A stretch of 64,000 bases of DNA from CAVRJC01 sp963721435 (GCA_963721435.1 CAVRJC010000004.1:62001-126000), one strand, 5' to 3'; shown: positions 45,595 to 54,308, counted from the first letter of the stretch. Notes: generated by a model from the letters alone, not told the origin. Numbers and translations are program-made.

Positions 45595-46998
45595 ATGGCA
45601 GTTTCCGGTATCGATCTCGGCAAGTACAAGCTCGGCTGGTCCGACAGCACCGAGGATTACGTCTACACGCCCACCAAGGGCATCAACGAGGACATCGTCA
45701 AGGAGATCTCGCACCGAAAGAGCGAGCCCGAGTGGATGACGAAGTTCCGGCTCAACGCGCTGAAGCGGTTCGAGCGCAAGCCGATGCTCGAGTGGTTCGC
45801 GAAGAACATGCCCGACATCGACTTCGACGACATCTACTACTACCTCAAGCCCACCGACGGGCAGGTCTCCGACTGGGACATGCTGCCCGAGGGCATGAAG
45901 GAGACCTACGAGAAGCTCGGCATCCCCGAGGCCGAGCGCAAGTTCCTCGCGGGCGTCACCGCACAATACGATTCTGAGATCGTCTACCACCGCAACCGCG
46001 ACGAGCTCGCCAAGACCGGCGTGCTGTTCACCGACATGGACACCGCGGTGCGCGAGTACCCGGAGATCGTGCAGCAGTACTTCGGCACGGTGATCCCGCC
46101 CGGAGACAACAAGTTCGCCGCACTCAACTCGAGTGTGTGGTCGGGCGGATCGTTCATCTACGTGCCGCCCGGCGTGCATGTCGAGATGCCGCTGCAGGCG
46201 TACTTCCGCATCAACGCGGAGAACGCGGGGCAGTTCGAGCGCACGCTGATCATCGCCGACGAAGGCTCGTCGGTGCACTACGTCGAGGGCTGCTCGGCGC
46301 CGGTGTACTCCACCGACTCGCTGCACAGCGCGGTCGTCGAGCTGATCGCCAAGCCCGGCTCGCGCATCCGGTACACGACCATCCAGAACTGGTCGCCCAA
46401 CGTCTACAACCTCGTCACCAAGCGCGCGCGTGCGGAGACCGAGGCGACCGTCGAGTGGATCGACGGCAACCTCGGGTCGAAGCTCACGATGAAGTACCCG
46501 GCCGTCGTGATGGTCGGGCCGAAGGCGCACGGCGAGGTGCTCAGCGTCGCGTACGCAGGCGCGGGCCAGCACCAGGATGCCGGCGCCAAGATGACGCACG
46601 TCGCGCCGGAGACCACGTCGATCATCGACTCGAAGTCGATCTCCAAGGACGGCGGGTACACCACGTACCGCGGCCTGGTGAAGGTCGAGGAAGGCGCGCA
46701 CCACGTCAAGGCGCACGTGCGCTGCGACGCGCTCATCCTCGACGACCACAGCCGCTCCGACACGCTGCCCTACATGGAGATCGACGAGAAGGACGCCCGG
46801 ATCGGCCACGAGGCCACCGTCTCGAAGGTCGGCGACGACCAGCTCTTCTACCTGATGAGCCGCGGGCTCTCGGAGCAGCAGGCCACCGCGATGATCGTGA
46901 ACGGCTTCATCGAGCCGATCACCAAGACACTCCCGATGGAGTACGCGGTGGAGCTGTCGCGGCTGATCGAGCTCAACATGGAGGGCGCGGTCGGCTAG
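45595..46998 (+). CDS. sufB: Fe-S cluster assembly scaffold SufB
   Basis: Core scaffold of the SUF system; together with SufC and SufD it builds Fe-S clusters. The 467 residues match SufB over the whole length, for example PTKGINEDIVKEISHRKSEP, YVPPGVHVEMPLQAYFRINA, IADEGSSVHYVEGCSAP and GHEATVSKVGDDQLFYLMSR. The conserved Cys of the EGCSAP region and the C-terminal sulfur-acceptor region are retained. The start ATG 45595 has GGGAG five bases upstream. The stop overlaps sufD by one base. This is the first gene of the plus-strand suf unit. Confidence 0.97.
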   Translation: MAVSGIDLGKYKLGWSDSTEDYVYTPTKGINEDIVKEISHRKSEPEWMTKFRLNALKRFERKPMLEWFAKNMPDIDFDDIYYYLKPTDGQVSDWDMLPEGMKETYEKLGIPEAERKFLAGVTAQYDSEIVYHRNRDELAKTGVLFTDMDTAVREYPEIVQQYFGTVIPPGDNKFAALNSSVWSGGSFIYVPPGVHVEMPLQAYFRINAENAGQFERTLIIADEGSSVHYVEGCSAPVYSTDSLHSAVVELIAKPGSRIRYTTIQNWSPNVYNLVTKRARAETEATVEWIDGNLGSKLTMKYPAVVMVGPKAHGEVLSVAYAGAGQHQDAGAKMTHVAPETTSIIDSKSISKDGGYTTYRGLVKVEEGAHHVKAHVRCDALILDDHSRSDTLPYMEIDEKDARIGHEATVSKVGDDQLFYLMSRGLSEQQATAMIVNGFIEPITKTLPMEYAVELSRLIELNMEGAVG

Positions 46999-48317
46999 TG
47001 GCGTTCACCGTCGACGCAGCACGCGCACTCCCCGGCCCCGATTGGCTCGTCCGTCGACGGCTCGCGGCCGCGGAGCGGCTCGACGGCCTTGCCTGGCCGT
47101 CCACCGACGAGGAGATCTGGCGCTACTCGCGCGTCAACGAATTCGATCCCGACCGGTACCGCCCGGTACCGGTGGAGAAGCTCGGCGAGCCCGGCGACGA
47201 GGGCGCGCCGGGTGGAGGCCCGATCGCGGCGGAAGCGGGCGACCGCGCCGGCCTGGTCGTGGTGCGGAACGGGCGGGTCGTCCACCACTCGCTCGACGAC
47301 GACCTCGCCGCCAAAGGGGTGCAGGTGTGTGGCCTCGCCACGTGCGACCTCGACGACGTGCAAGGCCTGCTGGGCGCCTGCTCGGACGCATCGCCGGATG
47401 CGTTCACCGTGCTGCACGACGCGTTCCTCGCGGGTGGCGCCGTCGTGAAGGTTCCCGCCGGCGTCGTCGTCGACAAGCCGATCGTCGTGCTCCACTGGTC
47501 GGAGGGCGACGGCCTGGCCAGTTTCCCGCACACCCTCGTCGTCGCGGGCGAGAATTCCCAGGTCACGGTGTTCGACCGGTTCGGATCGCCCGACCCCGGC
47601 CCCGGCAGCACCGGGATGCTGGTCGATGCCGTCGTCGAGCTGATCCTCGCCGACAACGCGCACGTGCGGTACGTCTCGGTGCAGGAGCACGGCCCGCGCA
47701 CGTGGCAGGTCGCGCTGCAACGCGCGCACGTCGGGCGTGACGCGACCCTCCGCTCTGCGGCAGTCGCGCTGGGCGGCGACTACGCACGCCTGCGCAGCGA
47801 GTCGCGGCTCATGGGCGAGGGTGCGGAGAGCGACCTCATGGCCGTCTATTTCGGCGACGGCACGCAGATGCTCGACTTCCGCACACTGCAGGATCACGCG
47901 GCACCTCGCACTCGCAGCGATCTCTTGTTCAAGGGCGCGGTCGAAGACGAAGCGCAGTCGGTGTACTCGGGCCTGATCCACATCCGCAAGGACGCGCAGA
48001 AGTCGAACGCGAACCAGTCGAACCGCAACCTCGTGCTCACCGAAGGCGCCGAAGCGAAGTCGGTCCCCAACCTCGAGATCGAAGCCGACGATGTCAAGTG
48101 CTCGCATGCGAGCACCGTCGGCCCGATCGACGACGAGCAGCTCTACTACCTCGCGAGCCGAGGTGTGCCGCCCGAGGAAGCTGAGCGGCTGATCGTGCTC
48201 GGCTTCTTCGACGACGTGTTCGAGCAGCTGCCGTTGCCGTCGCTGGTGACTCCGCTCCGGCGGAGCGTGATCGAGAAGATCGAGCACCGAGACCCCGTGG
48301 CGCGCGCCCGTGCCTGA
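46998..48317 (+). CDS. sufD: Fe-S cluster assembly protein SufD
   Basis: SufD pairs with SufB and SufC in the scaffold complex. It has 439 residues, starting from GTG 46998 inside the sufB stop. The N-terminus (PGPDWLVRRRLAAAERLDGL, then WPSTDEEIWRYSRVNEFDPD) is typical of actinobacterial SufD. The beta-helix core contains GVVVDKPIVVLHWSEGDG, TLRSAAVALGGDYARLRSES and QDHAAPRTRSDLLFKGAVED, and the C-terminus has IEADDVKCSHASTVGPIDDE and YYLASRGVPPEEAERLIVLG. No frame problem is present. Its stop overlaps the Rieske gene by eight bases. Confidence 0.95.
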   Translation: MAFTVDAARALPGPDWLVRRRLAAAERLDGLAWPSTDEEIWRYSRVNEFDPDRYRPVPVEKLGEPGDEGAPGGGPIAAEAGDRAGLVVVRNGRVVHHSLDDDLAAKGVQVCGLATCDLDDVQGLLGACSDASPDAFTVLHDAFLAGGAVVKVPAGVVVDKPIVVLHWSEGDGLASFPHTLVVAGENSQVTVFDRFGSPDPGPGSTGMLVDAVVELILADNAHVRYVSVQEHGPRTWQVALQRAHVGRDATLRSAAVALGGDYARLRSESRLMGEGAESDLMAVYFGDGTQMLDFRTLQDHAAPRTRSDLLFKGAVEDEAQSVYSGLIHIRKDAQKSNANQSNRNLVLTEGAEAKSVPNLEIEADDVKCSHASTVGPIDDEQLYYLASRGVPPEEAERLIVLGFFDDVFEQLPLPSLVTPLRRSVIEKIEHRDPVARARA

Positions 48318-48633
48318 CGTCCGGGACGTGCGCGTGTGCTCAGTGAGCGACGTGAAGCCGGGCACTGCCGCGCGCTTCGACGTCGACGGTCATCAGCTGT
48401 GTGTGGTGAACATCGGCGGCCAGTTCTACGTCATCGGCGACACGTGCTCGCACGCCGACTACTCCCTGTCGGAGGGCGACGTGTGGGAAGACGAGCGCGA
48501 GATCGAGTGCCCGAAGCACGGATCCACGTTCTCGCTGGAGACCGGTGAGCCGCAGTCGTTGCCCGCGACCCGGCCGGTGCCCGTGTTCGCGGTCCGCGCC
48601 GACGGTGACGACGTGATCGTGAGCGTCCCGTGA
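48310..48633 (+). CDS. Rieske-type [2Fe-2S] ferredoxin
   Basis: A 107-residue soluble Rieske ferredoxin. The cluster ligands are in DTCSHADYSLSEG and ECPKHGSTFSLETG, so Cys-x-His and Cys-x2-His are complete. A Rieske ferredoxin between sufD and sufC is a known actinobacterial arrangement and may supply electrons during cluster assembly, or serve dioxygenase-type enzymes. It starts at GTG 48310, overlapping sufD by eight bases, and its stop overlaps sufC by four. Confidence 0.93.
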   Translation: MPDVRDVRVCSVSDVKPGTAARFDVDGHQLCVVNIGGQFYVIGDTCSHADYSLSEGDVWEDEREIECPKHGSTFSLETGEPQSLPATRPVPVFAVRADGDDVIVSVP

Positions 48634-49430
48634 GCGTGCTGCGCATCACCGACCTGCACGCGTCCGTTGCCGGACGCGAGATCCTGCGCGGGGTGAACCT
48701 CGAAGTGCAGTCGGGCGAGGTACACGCGGTGATGGGGCCCAACGGCTCCGGCAAGTCGACGCTGTCGCACGTGCTGATGGGGCGCGACGATTACGAGGTC
48801 ACCGCCGGCTCGGTCACGATCGACGGCGACGAGCTGCTCGGCCTCCCGACGCACGAGCGCGCCGCGCGCGGCCTGTTCCTCGCGCTGCAGTACCCCGTGC
48901 AGGTTCCCGGCGTGCGGCTCGGCGACTTCCTCGAGGCCGCGATCCGCGGCCAGCAGCGCGAGCCCGGCGATCTCGACGCGCGCATCAGCGCCGAAGCCGA
49001 GCGGCTCGGCGTCGCGCAGCAGTTCCTCGACCGTGGCGTGAACGTGGAGTTCTCGGGCGGCGAGCAGAAGCGCGCCGAGACGCTGCAGCTCGCGGTGCTC
49101 AAGCCGAAGTTTGCGGTGCTCGACGAGATCGACAGCGGGCTCGACGTCGACGCCCTACGCGACGTCGCCCGTCGCGTCGAGGCGATGACCACCGAGGACG
49201 ATCTCGGCGTGCTCGCCATCACCCACTACGCGCGCCTGCTCGAGGAGCTTCGCCCCGACCGCGTGCACGTGCTCATGGCCGGGCTCGTGGTGGCGAGCGG
49301 CGGCCCCGAGCTCGCGGCGAAGCTCGAGGAGACCGGCTACGAGGGGCTCGCGGCCGAGCTCGGGATCGAGGAGCTCTCGCTCGAGCCCGACGCCGCCGAC
49401 GACCCGTTCGCCAACCCCGCCGGATTCTGA
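48630..49430 (+). CDS. sufC: SUF ATPase SufC (copy 1)
   Basis: The ABC-type ATPase of the SufBCD scaffold, 266 residues. Walker A is GPNGSGKST, the Q-loop ALQYPVQVPGVRLGDFL, the signature VEFSGGEQKRAETLQ and Walker B AVLDEIDSGLDVDALRD, all intact. The signature FSGGE is the SufC form of LSGGQ. A C-terminal tail of about 30 residues (ELGIEELSLEPDAADDPFAN) is longer than in the second SufC of this window. It starts at GTG 48630. It ends the sufB-sufD-Rieske-sufC unit. Confidence 0.95.
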   Translation: MSVLRITDLHASVAGREILRGVNLEVQSGEVHAVMGPNGSGKSTLSHVLMGRDDYEVTAGSVTIDGDELLGLPTHERAARGLFLALQYPVQVPGVRLGDFLEAAIRGQQREPGDLDARISAEAERLGVAQQFLDRGVNVEFSGGEQKRAETLQLAVLKPKFAVLDEIDSGLDVDALRDVARRVEAMTTEDDLGVLAITHYARLLEELRPDRVHVLMAGLVVASGGPELAAKLEETGYEGLAAELGIEELSLEPDAADDPFANPAGF

Positions 49431-49559
49431 ACGGCTGCAATTCGTCGGACACGTGGCACCACGCGCGCATGATGCACCGACTGCAGGTCTGGGTGTCGTC
49501 ACCGTCGGTGTCGCGATCGTGGCCGTCGTCGGGTGGTGGCGTTGCGCGCGGGCGACTCG

Positions 49560-50384
49560 TCAGGTGATGTAGACGGGAGTGCCGAGCGGGAGCTTGGACA
49601 CCTGCTCGATCACCTCGTTGAGCACGCGCACGCACCCGTGCGACACGTCGTGACCGATGCCCGACGGATCGTTGGTGCCGTGGATCGCGATTTGGCCGTC
49701 GCCGCCACCGAACTCGGTGAGCACATCGGAGTGGCCCGAGAGGCCGTACGCGAACACTCCGTACGCGCTGTTCGGTTGCGAGTGCAGATCGACCGGGTCG
49801 GTGAAGTAGAAGGTGCCCGTCGGTGTGGGGTACTCCGGCATGCCGATCGCGACGTCGGCGGTGAGCTCGACGACGCCGTTGTGCAACACCCACAGCTTGT
49901 GGTCGGCGAGGCTGACCCGCACTGCGTACTCGAGCGGCTTCGACACGTTGACGTCGCTCGCCTTCACCCACGCGGTCGCGTTGTTCGGGCGCGTCGGCAG
50001 ATAGACGTGCAGCCAGTCCTGGTACTGGTCGAACGCGAGGAGCGTGCGCGGCGCGAGGTACGACGTCTTCATGCTCAGCGTGGTGCTCGGCGCACTCGCC
50101 GCGTTTGGAGCGTCGTAGAGCGGGATGTCGCCGCCCTTGGTCGCGGCCGCACGCAGCGGCGCGACACCGAGGGCGGCCTGGACGTTGGGCCCACTCGCGA
50201 GGGTGGTGTCGGTGCTCCTGGGTGCGGCCGCCTTCTCGGAGCTGCCGCCGCTGCCCGAGAACGCGACGACGCCACCGATCGCGGCGACGATGACCAACGC
50301 GATGGCGGCGACCGCCGCCCAGACTCGGGTGTGACGCGGCTGACGGCGCGCGTCTGCACGCGAACCAACCCCTGACTCTGCCAT
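49560..50384 (-). CDS. L,D-transpeptidase with YkuD domain
   Basis: Cross-links peptidoglycan through 3-3 bonds. The 274 residues start with a basic N-terminus and a membrane span at 20-44 (VWAAVAAIALVIVAAIGGVV), so the enzyme is membrane-anchored outside the cell. An SH3-like part (residues 85-145) is followed by the YkuD domain, with IHGTNDPSGIGHDVSHGCVR carrying the catalytic Cys251 and His249. The C-terminus is PLGTPVYIT. A TAAGCT box ten bases before ATG 50384 could be its promoter. It lies between the two suf units without an obvious functional tie. Confidence 0.92.
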   Translation of the reverse strand: MAESGVGSRADARRQPRHTRVWAAVAAIALVIVAAIGGVVAFSGSGGSSEKAAAPRSTDTTLASGPNVQAALGVAPLRAAATKGGDIPLYDAPNAASAPSTTLSMKTSYLAPRTLLAFDQYQDWLHVYLPTRPNNATAWVKASDVNVSKPLEYAVRVSLADHKLWVLHNGVVELTADVAIGMPEYPTPTGTFYFTDPVDLHSQPNSAYGVFAYGLSGHSDVLTEFGGGDGQIAIHGTNDPSGIGHDVSHGCVRVLNEVIEQVSKLPLGTPVYIT

Positions 50385-50423
50385 TCGAGCGCTGAGCTTA
50401 CCGACCCGAGTGGGGACCCTGAA

Positions 50424-50606
50424 CTACGCGACGCCACCCGTGGGGGTCGGCTCCACGAGGAGGTCTTCGAGCGATTCGACCTCGAGCAGCAGCAGACGCA
50501 GGTCGAGCAGCACGTCGGTCACTTCGGCACTGGACACGAGATCGCGGCCGCGAAAGCGGGCGATGGCCTCGTCGACAACCTTGGTGAGCTCATGCTGCTG
50601 GGTCAC
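50424..50606 (-). CDS. Small conserved-looking protein (60 residues)
   Basis: The start GTG 50606 is supported by AAAGGAG five bases upstream. The product begins TQQHELTKVVDEAIARFRGR and continues as an acidic helical segment (TDVLLDLRLLLLEVESLEDL) before the tail PTPTGGVA. It has no Cys and no signal peptide. TACGTT lies 6 bases before an in-frame ATG at 50639, so a leaderless 71-residue form or a leader of 33 bases are both possible. It sits between the L,D-transpeptidase and sufU genes. I do not recognise a family. Confidence 0.55.
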   Translation of the reverse strand: MTQQHELTKVVDEAIARFRGRDLVSSAEVTDVLLDLRLLLLEVESLEDLLVEPTPTGGVA

Positions 50607-50645
50607 GGCTTCTCCTTTGGGTGATTCACCGTAGGCCATGGTTGC

Positions 50646-50651
50646 AACGTA
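50646..50651 (-). promoter_or_regulatory. TACGTT -10 box
   Basis: Minus-strand TACGTT is followed after six bases by the ATG at 50639. It supports a transcript start at or near that ATG for the small protein gene. Confidence 0.35.
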
Positions 50652-50684
50652 CCGGTGGCAGGTTTCGTTCCGGTGTCGGCGCCG

Positions 50685-51176
50685 TTACGCGTCGGATCCC
50701 GCGTTTTCGGCTTCGTCGAGACCCTGCTGGAGCGTGTTCCAGGCCAAGGTGGCGCATTTGATCCGAACCGGGAACTTCACGACGCCCTGGAGCGCCTCGA
50801 GATCGCCGAGCCGGACGCCTTCGAGATCGGCTCGCAGGTCTTCGCCGTCGGCTTCGCCCTCGAGCTTCGATTCGTGGATCGACATCAGCGCCTTGAACGC
50901 GCGGATCAACCGGCGCGCCTCGGCAACCGACTGGCCCTTCACCGCGGCCGACATCATCGAGGTGGACGCCTGGCTGATGGAACAACCCTGGCCGGCGATC
51001 TTCAGGTCGCGCACGGTGTCGCCATCGACGTCGAGGTAGAGGACGACTTCGTCACCGCAGAGCGGGTTGAACCCCTCGGCCTTGAGCGCGGGCGGGACGG
51101 GGAGCTCGCCGCGGTTGCGCGGCGCGCGGTAGTGGTCGAGGATGATCTCGCGGTAGAGGTCTTCGAGTCCGGGCAT
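50685..51176 (-). CDS. sufU: SUF sulfur-relay scaffold SufU
   Basis: Zinc-dependent sulfur acceptor of the cysteine desulfurase SufS. The 163 residues carry the three SufU cysteines: C40 (NPLCGDEV, with Asp42), C65 (GQGCSISQAS) and C141 (IKCATLAWNTL). The insertion between C65 and C141, which distinguishes SufU from IscU, is present as KGQSVAEARRLIRAFKALM. The start ATG 51176 follows AAGGAG at five bases, 11 bases downstream of the sufS stop. It is the last gene of the minus-strand suf unit. Confidence 0.95.
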   Translation of the reverse strand: MPGLEDLYREIILDHYRAPRNRGELPVPPALKAEGFNPLCGDEVVLYLDVDGDTVRDLKIAGQGCSISQASTSMMSAAVKGQSVAEARRLIRAFKALMSIHESKLEGEADGEDLRADLEGVRLGDLEALQGVVKFPVRIKCATLAWNTLQQGLDEAENAGSDA

Positions 51177-51186
51177 CGATTCTCCT

Positions 51187-52434
51187 TCAGGGGCCCTCGA
51201 CGGCGAAGAACTTCTCGGCTCGGGCCAACGACTCGATCAAGGCGTCGGCGTCCGCGGTGTCGTTGTAAAGGTAGAACGACGCGCGGGTGGTGGCGGGGAC
51301 ACCGAGCACACGCATGAGAGGCTTCGCGCAGTGATGACTCGCGCGCACGCAGACGGCGTCGCCGTCGAGCACCTGAGCGATGTCGTGAGCGTGGATGCCG
51401 TCGAACGTGAACGAGATGATCCCGCCGCGACGGTCGAGGTCGGCGGGGCCCTGCACGGTGATGCGGTCCCCGAAGCGATCGGCCAGCGCGCCGAGTGTGT
51501 ACGCGGTGAGCTGCTGCTCGTGCTCGTGGATCGCGTCGACACCGACGGCCTCGAGGTAGTCGACGGCCGCGCCGAGGCCGGTGGCTTCGACGATGGGCAT
51601 GGTGCCCGCCTCGAACTTCCACGGGACCTCGTTGGGAACGTAGCCGTCCTTGCGGACGTCGAGGATCATCTCCCCGCCCCCGAGGAACGGCGGCATGGAT
51701 TCGAGCAGCTCCGGCCGGGCCCAGAAGCCCCCGATTCCGCTGGGGCCGAGCATCTTGTGGCCGGTGAAGCCTACGAAGTCGGCGTCCCACGCGACGACGT
51801 CGACTGCGCCGTGGGGCACGGCCTGGGCGGCGTCGACGAGCGCCAGCGCGCCCGCGGCATGGGCGGCGTCCGTGAGCGCGCGCACGTCGTTGCGGGTGCC
51901 CAGAACGTTGGACACCGCGGTGAACGCGAAGAGCTTGACGCCGTCGAGCAGGCGGTCGAGATCGGTGAGATCGAGCTGGTAGTCGCCGGTGAGCGGCACC
52001 CAGCGCACTTCGATGCCCCGCTCGGCCGCGAGGATGTGCCACGGGACCACGTTGGCGTGGTGTTCCATCTCCGTGATGAGGATGGCGTCGCCCTCGCGCA
52101 GCGTGGTGCGTGCCCACGAGTACGCGAAGAGGTTGATCGCCTCGGTGATGTTCTTGGTGAAGACGACCTGGTTCGCACTCGGCGCACCGATGAATCGCGC
52201 GATCTTGGCGCGAGCCAACTCGTACGCGGCGGTGGACTCTTCCGCGATCGTGTAGACGCCGCGGTGGATGTTGGCGTAGTAGGTGCGGTAGTGCTCGTCC
52301 ATCGCGTCGATGACTGCGGCGGGCTTCTGGGACGACGCCGCGGAGTCGAGGTACACGAGCCGCTTGCCGTTGACCTGGCGCTCGAGGATCGGGAAGTCGG
52401 CCTTGATGCGCGCGATGTCGAGGTGCGTACCCAT
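51187..52434 (-). CDS. sufS: Cysteine desulfurase SufS
   Basis: PLP enzyme that takes sulfur from cysteine for Fe-S cluster assembly. It has 415 residues. The internal aldimine lysine is K227 (GFTGHKMLGPSG), and the active-site cysteine C369 lies in the short-loop motif RASHHCAKPLM of group II desulfurases, which depend on SufU for sulfur relay. ITEMEHHANVVPWH and VDAAQAVPHGAVDV complete the cofactor site. The start ATG 52434 overlaps the sufC2 stop. It should hand sulfur to SufU, encoded next. Confidence 0.97.
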   Translation of the reverse strand: MGTHLDIARIKADFPILERQVNGKRLVYLDSAASSQKPAAVIDAMDEHYRTYYANIHRGVYTIAEESTAAYELARAKIARFIGAPSANQVVFTKNITEAINLFAYSWARTTLREGDAILITEMEHHANVVPWHILAAERGIEVRWVPLTGDYQLDLTDLDRLLDGVKLFAFTAVSNVLGTRNDVRALTDAAHAAGALALVDAAQAVPHGAVDVVAWDADFVGFTGHKMLGPSGIGGFWARPELLESMPPFLGGGEMILDVRKDGYVPNEVPWKFEAGTMPIVEATGLGAAVDYLEAVGVDAIHEHEQQLTAYTLGALADRFGDRITVQGPADLDRRGGIISFTFDGIHAHDIAQVLDGDAVCVRASHHCAKPLMRVLGVPATTRASFYLYNDTADADALIESLARAEKFFAVEGP

Positions 52435-53198
52435 CAGGCTGCGACCTCCCGACGGAACGCGTCGAAGCCCTCGGCCTCGATGCGGCGCGCGAGCTCGGCG
52501 TCGCCCATGGCGACGATCTTGCCGTCCAGCAGGACCGACACCACGTCGGGGGTGAGGTGGTCGAGGATGCGCTGGTAGTGCGTGATCAGCAGGATTCCGA
52601 GATTGGGCCGCGCCGCGCGCACTTCGTTGATGCCGTGCGCGACCGTGCGCAGCGCGTCGATGTCGAGGCCGCTGTCGGTCTCGTCGAGGACCGCGAGGTC
52701 GGGATCCATGAGCGCCATCTGGAGGATCTCGTTGCGCTTGCGCTCTCCTCCGGAGAAGCCCTCGTTGAGGTAGCGCTCCTGGAAGCGCTCGTCCATTCCG
52801 AGGCGCTTGGTCCACTCCATGAGCCACAGGCGCACTTCGAGCACCGAGAGATCGGGGATCCCCTTGCGGACGGCGAGGGCCTGCCGCAGGAAGTTGAGCA
52901 CGCTCACCCCGGGGATCTCCTCGGGGTGCTGGAAGCCGAGGAAGATGCCCCGGGCGGCCCGCTCGTCGGTGGGGAGCTTGGTGATGTCCTCGCCCTTGAA
53001 GCGGATGGTGCCGCCCGTGACCTTGTAGGCGGGGTTGGCGAGCAGGGCGTTGGCGAGGGTGGACTTCCCCGAGCCGTTGGGCCCCATGAGCACGTGGACC
53101 TGGGATTCGGGGACCGTCAGGCTGATCCCGCGCAGGATCTCGTGGTCGTCGACGGCGACGTGGAGCTCGTCGAGCTCGAGCAGCGGTGCGGTTGGCAT
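52434..53198 (-). CDS. sufC: SUF ATPase SufC, second copy
   Basis: A second SufC, 254 residues. Walker A is GPNGSGKST, the Q-loop GFQHPEEIPGVSVLNFL, the signature EGFSGGERKRNEIL and Walker B AVLDETDSGLDIDALRT, all intact. Against the first copy it keeps the core motifs but differs in the Q-loop (FQHP instead of LQYP) and lacks the C-terminal tail. I place the start at ATG 53198 because AAGGA lies five bases before it. An in-frame ATG at 53213 lies eight bases after the TAGGAT box and could act as a leaderless start. It leads sufC2-sufS-sufU, with the suf-type operator upstream. Confidence 0.93.
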   Translation of the reverse strand: MPTAPLLELDELHVAVDDHEILRGISLTVPESQVHVLMGPNGSGKSTLANALLANPAYKVTGGTIRFKGEDITKLPTDERAARGIFLGFQHPEEIPGVSVLNFLRQALAVRKGIPDLSVLEVRLWLMEWTKRLGMDERFQERYLNEGFSGGERKRNEILQMALMDPDLAVLDETDSGLDIDALRTVAHGINEVRAARPNLGILLITHYQRILDHLTPDVVSVLLDGKIVAMGDAELARRIEAEGFDAFRREVAA

Positions 53199-53221
53199 GG
53201 ATTCCTTCGTCATTTCGGGCC

Positions 53222-53254
53222 ATCCTATTACCACTACCGCCGTAGTGGAAATCC
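53222..53254 (-). promoter_or_regulatory. Promoter and operator of the sufC2-sufS-sufU unit
   Basis: CCACTAC-N4-GTAGTGG (53231-53248) is a perfect inverted repeat. On the minus strand it reads into TAGGAT, a -10 box eight bases before ATG 53213. GGCGGTAGTGG is shared with the operator in front of sufB, which suggests joint control of both units. Confidence 0.6.
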
Positions 53255-53267
53255 TGCCGTGGTACCA

Positions 53268-53317
53268 GTTTTGGCGTCGCTCCGGCCACCTCTGGCGTAC
53301 CGCACCGACGCCAAAAC
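53268..53317 (-). repeat. 50-bp palindromic repeat, copy B
   Basis: Same element as at 44404: GTTTTGGCGTCG (53268), CACCTCTGG core (53287-53295) and ACCGACGCCAAAAC (53304-53317). It lies 17 bases past the minus-strand stop at 53334 and upstream of the suf operator. Confidence 0.8.
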
Positions 53318-53333
53318 CTCGGGCGCGGAAGGG

Positions 53334-54308
53334 TCAGAGGCGGTGGGTGTCGCGGAGCCAGGAGTAGACGTCGGCGACGGTGTCCTGGGTGGGGCGGGGG
53401 AAGTGGCCGAGCTCGCGGGCGGCCTTCTGGCCGCTCACCGTCGGGTCGGTCGCCAGCGCGTGCAGCGACTCCGGCGTGAACATCGGCTCGGCGCCGGTGC
53501 GCTCGGCCCACCAGAGCCCCGCGGGAGCGGCGAGCCTGGCGACGCTCATCGGAATCGTGAACCGGGGCGCGGCCAGCCCGGTGGCGTTCGCGGCCAGCCT
53601 CGCCAGCGTCGTGAACGACGCCCGGTGGCCGGCCAGCAGGTAGTTCTCGCCCGTGCGCCCCTTCACCTCGAGGGTGAGGATGCTGCTCGCGACGTCGCGT
53701 ACGTCGACCCAGTCGAACCCGCCGCCGATCATCGCGGGGAACTTGCCCCGGCCGAGTGCCACGAACACCGCACCCATGCGCGACGGCGTGAAGTCGTAGG
53801 GGCCGATCACTCCGGTGAGGTTGGCGATGACGGCATCGAGGCCACGGTCGATCACGGCCTGGAGCGCGACCTCACCCGCGGCCTTCGACCGGTCGTACGC
53901 GGGGAGCGACGGGCGCACGGCGCGTGCGCTCGTCTCGTCGATCACACCTGGTTGCTCGCAGTCGAACGCGTGGATGGAGCTGACGTGCACGAACCGTCGC
54001 ACGCCGGTGTCGAGCGCGGCGGTGGCGGAGTTGCGTACGCCGTCGACGTTGATCGCGCGCACCGAGCCATCCGGATCACCCGCGATCGAGATCTTCGCGG
54101 CGAGGTGGAACACCACCTCGATGCCGTCGAACGCGCGTCGCAGCGCCTCGGGGTCGAGCACGTCGGCGCGCACGGAGGTGATGTCGAGCCCCTCGAGTGC
54201 GGGACCCTCGCGCACGTCGACCGCGCGCACGGTGTGGCCGGCGTCGAGGAGCGCGCGCACGAGGTTGGCGCCCACGTGCCCGTAGGCGCCGGTGACCGCG
54301 ACGATCAT
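53334..54308 (-). CDS. NAD-dependent epimerase/dehydratase (SDR)
   Basis: A 324-residue extended SDR: NAD motif VTGAYGHVGANLVRALLDAG, serine strand VHVSSIHAFDCEQPG, catalytic YDRSKAAGE and the substrate-region GPYDFTPSRMGAVF. The first glycines read GAYGHVG rather than GxxGxxG with two Gly pairs, as in several atypical SDRs of the flavonol-reductase/cinnamoyl-CoA reductase group. The start ATG 54308 overlaps the stop of the glycosyltransferase upstream. Both probably work on the same metabolite, but the substrate cannot be told. Confidence 0.85.
   Translation of the reverse strand: MIVAVTGAYGHVGANLVRALLDAGHTVRAVDVREGPALEGLDITSVRADVLDPEALRRAFDGIEVVFHLAAKISIAGDPDGSVRAINVDGVRNSATAALDTGVRRFVHVSSIHAFDCEQPGVIDETSARAVRPSLPAYDRSKAAGEVALQAVIDRGLDAVIANLTGVIGPYDFTPSRMGAVFVALGRGKFPAMIGGGFDWVDVRDVASSILTLEVKGRTGENYLLAGHRASFTTLARLAANATGLAAPRFTIPMSVARLAAPAGLWWAERTGAEPMFTPESLHALATDPTVSGQKAARELGHFPRPTQDTVADVYSWLRDTHRL

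Noticed and set aside
49431..49559. Intergenic 129 bases after sufC
   Set aside because: No gene, terminator stem or promoter of convincing strength was found.
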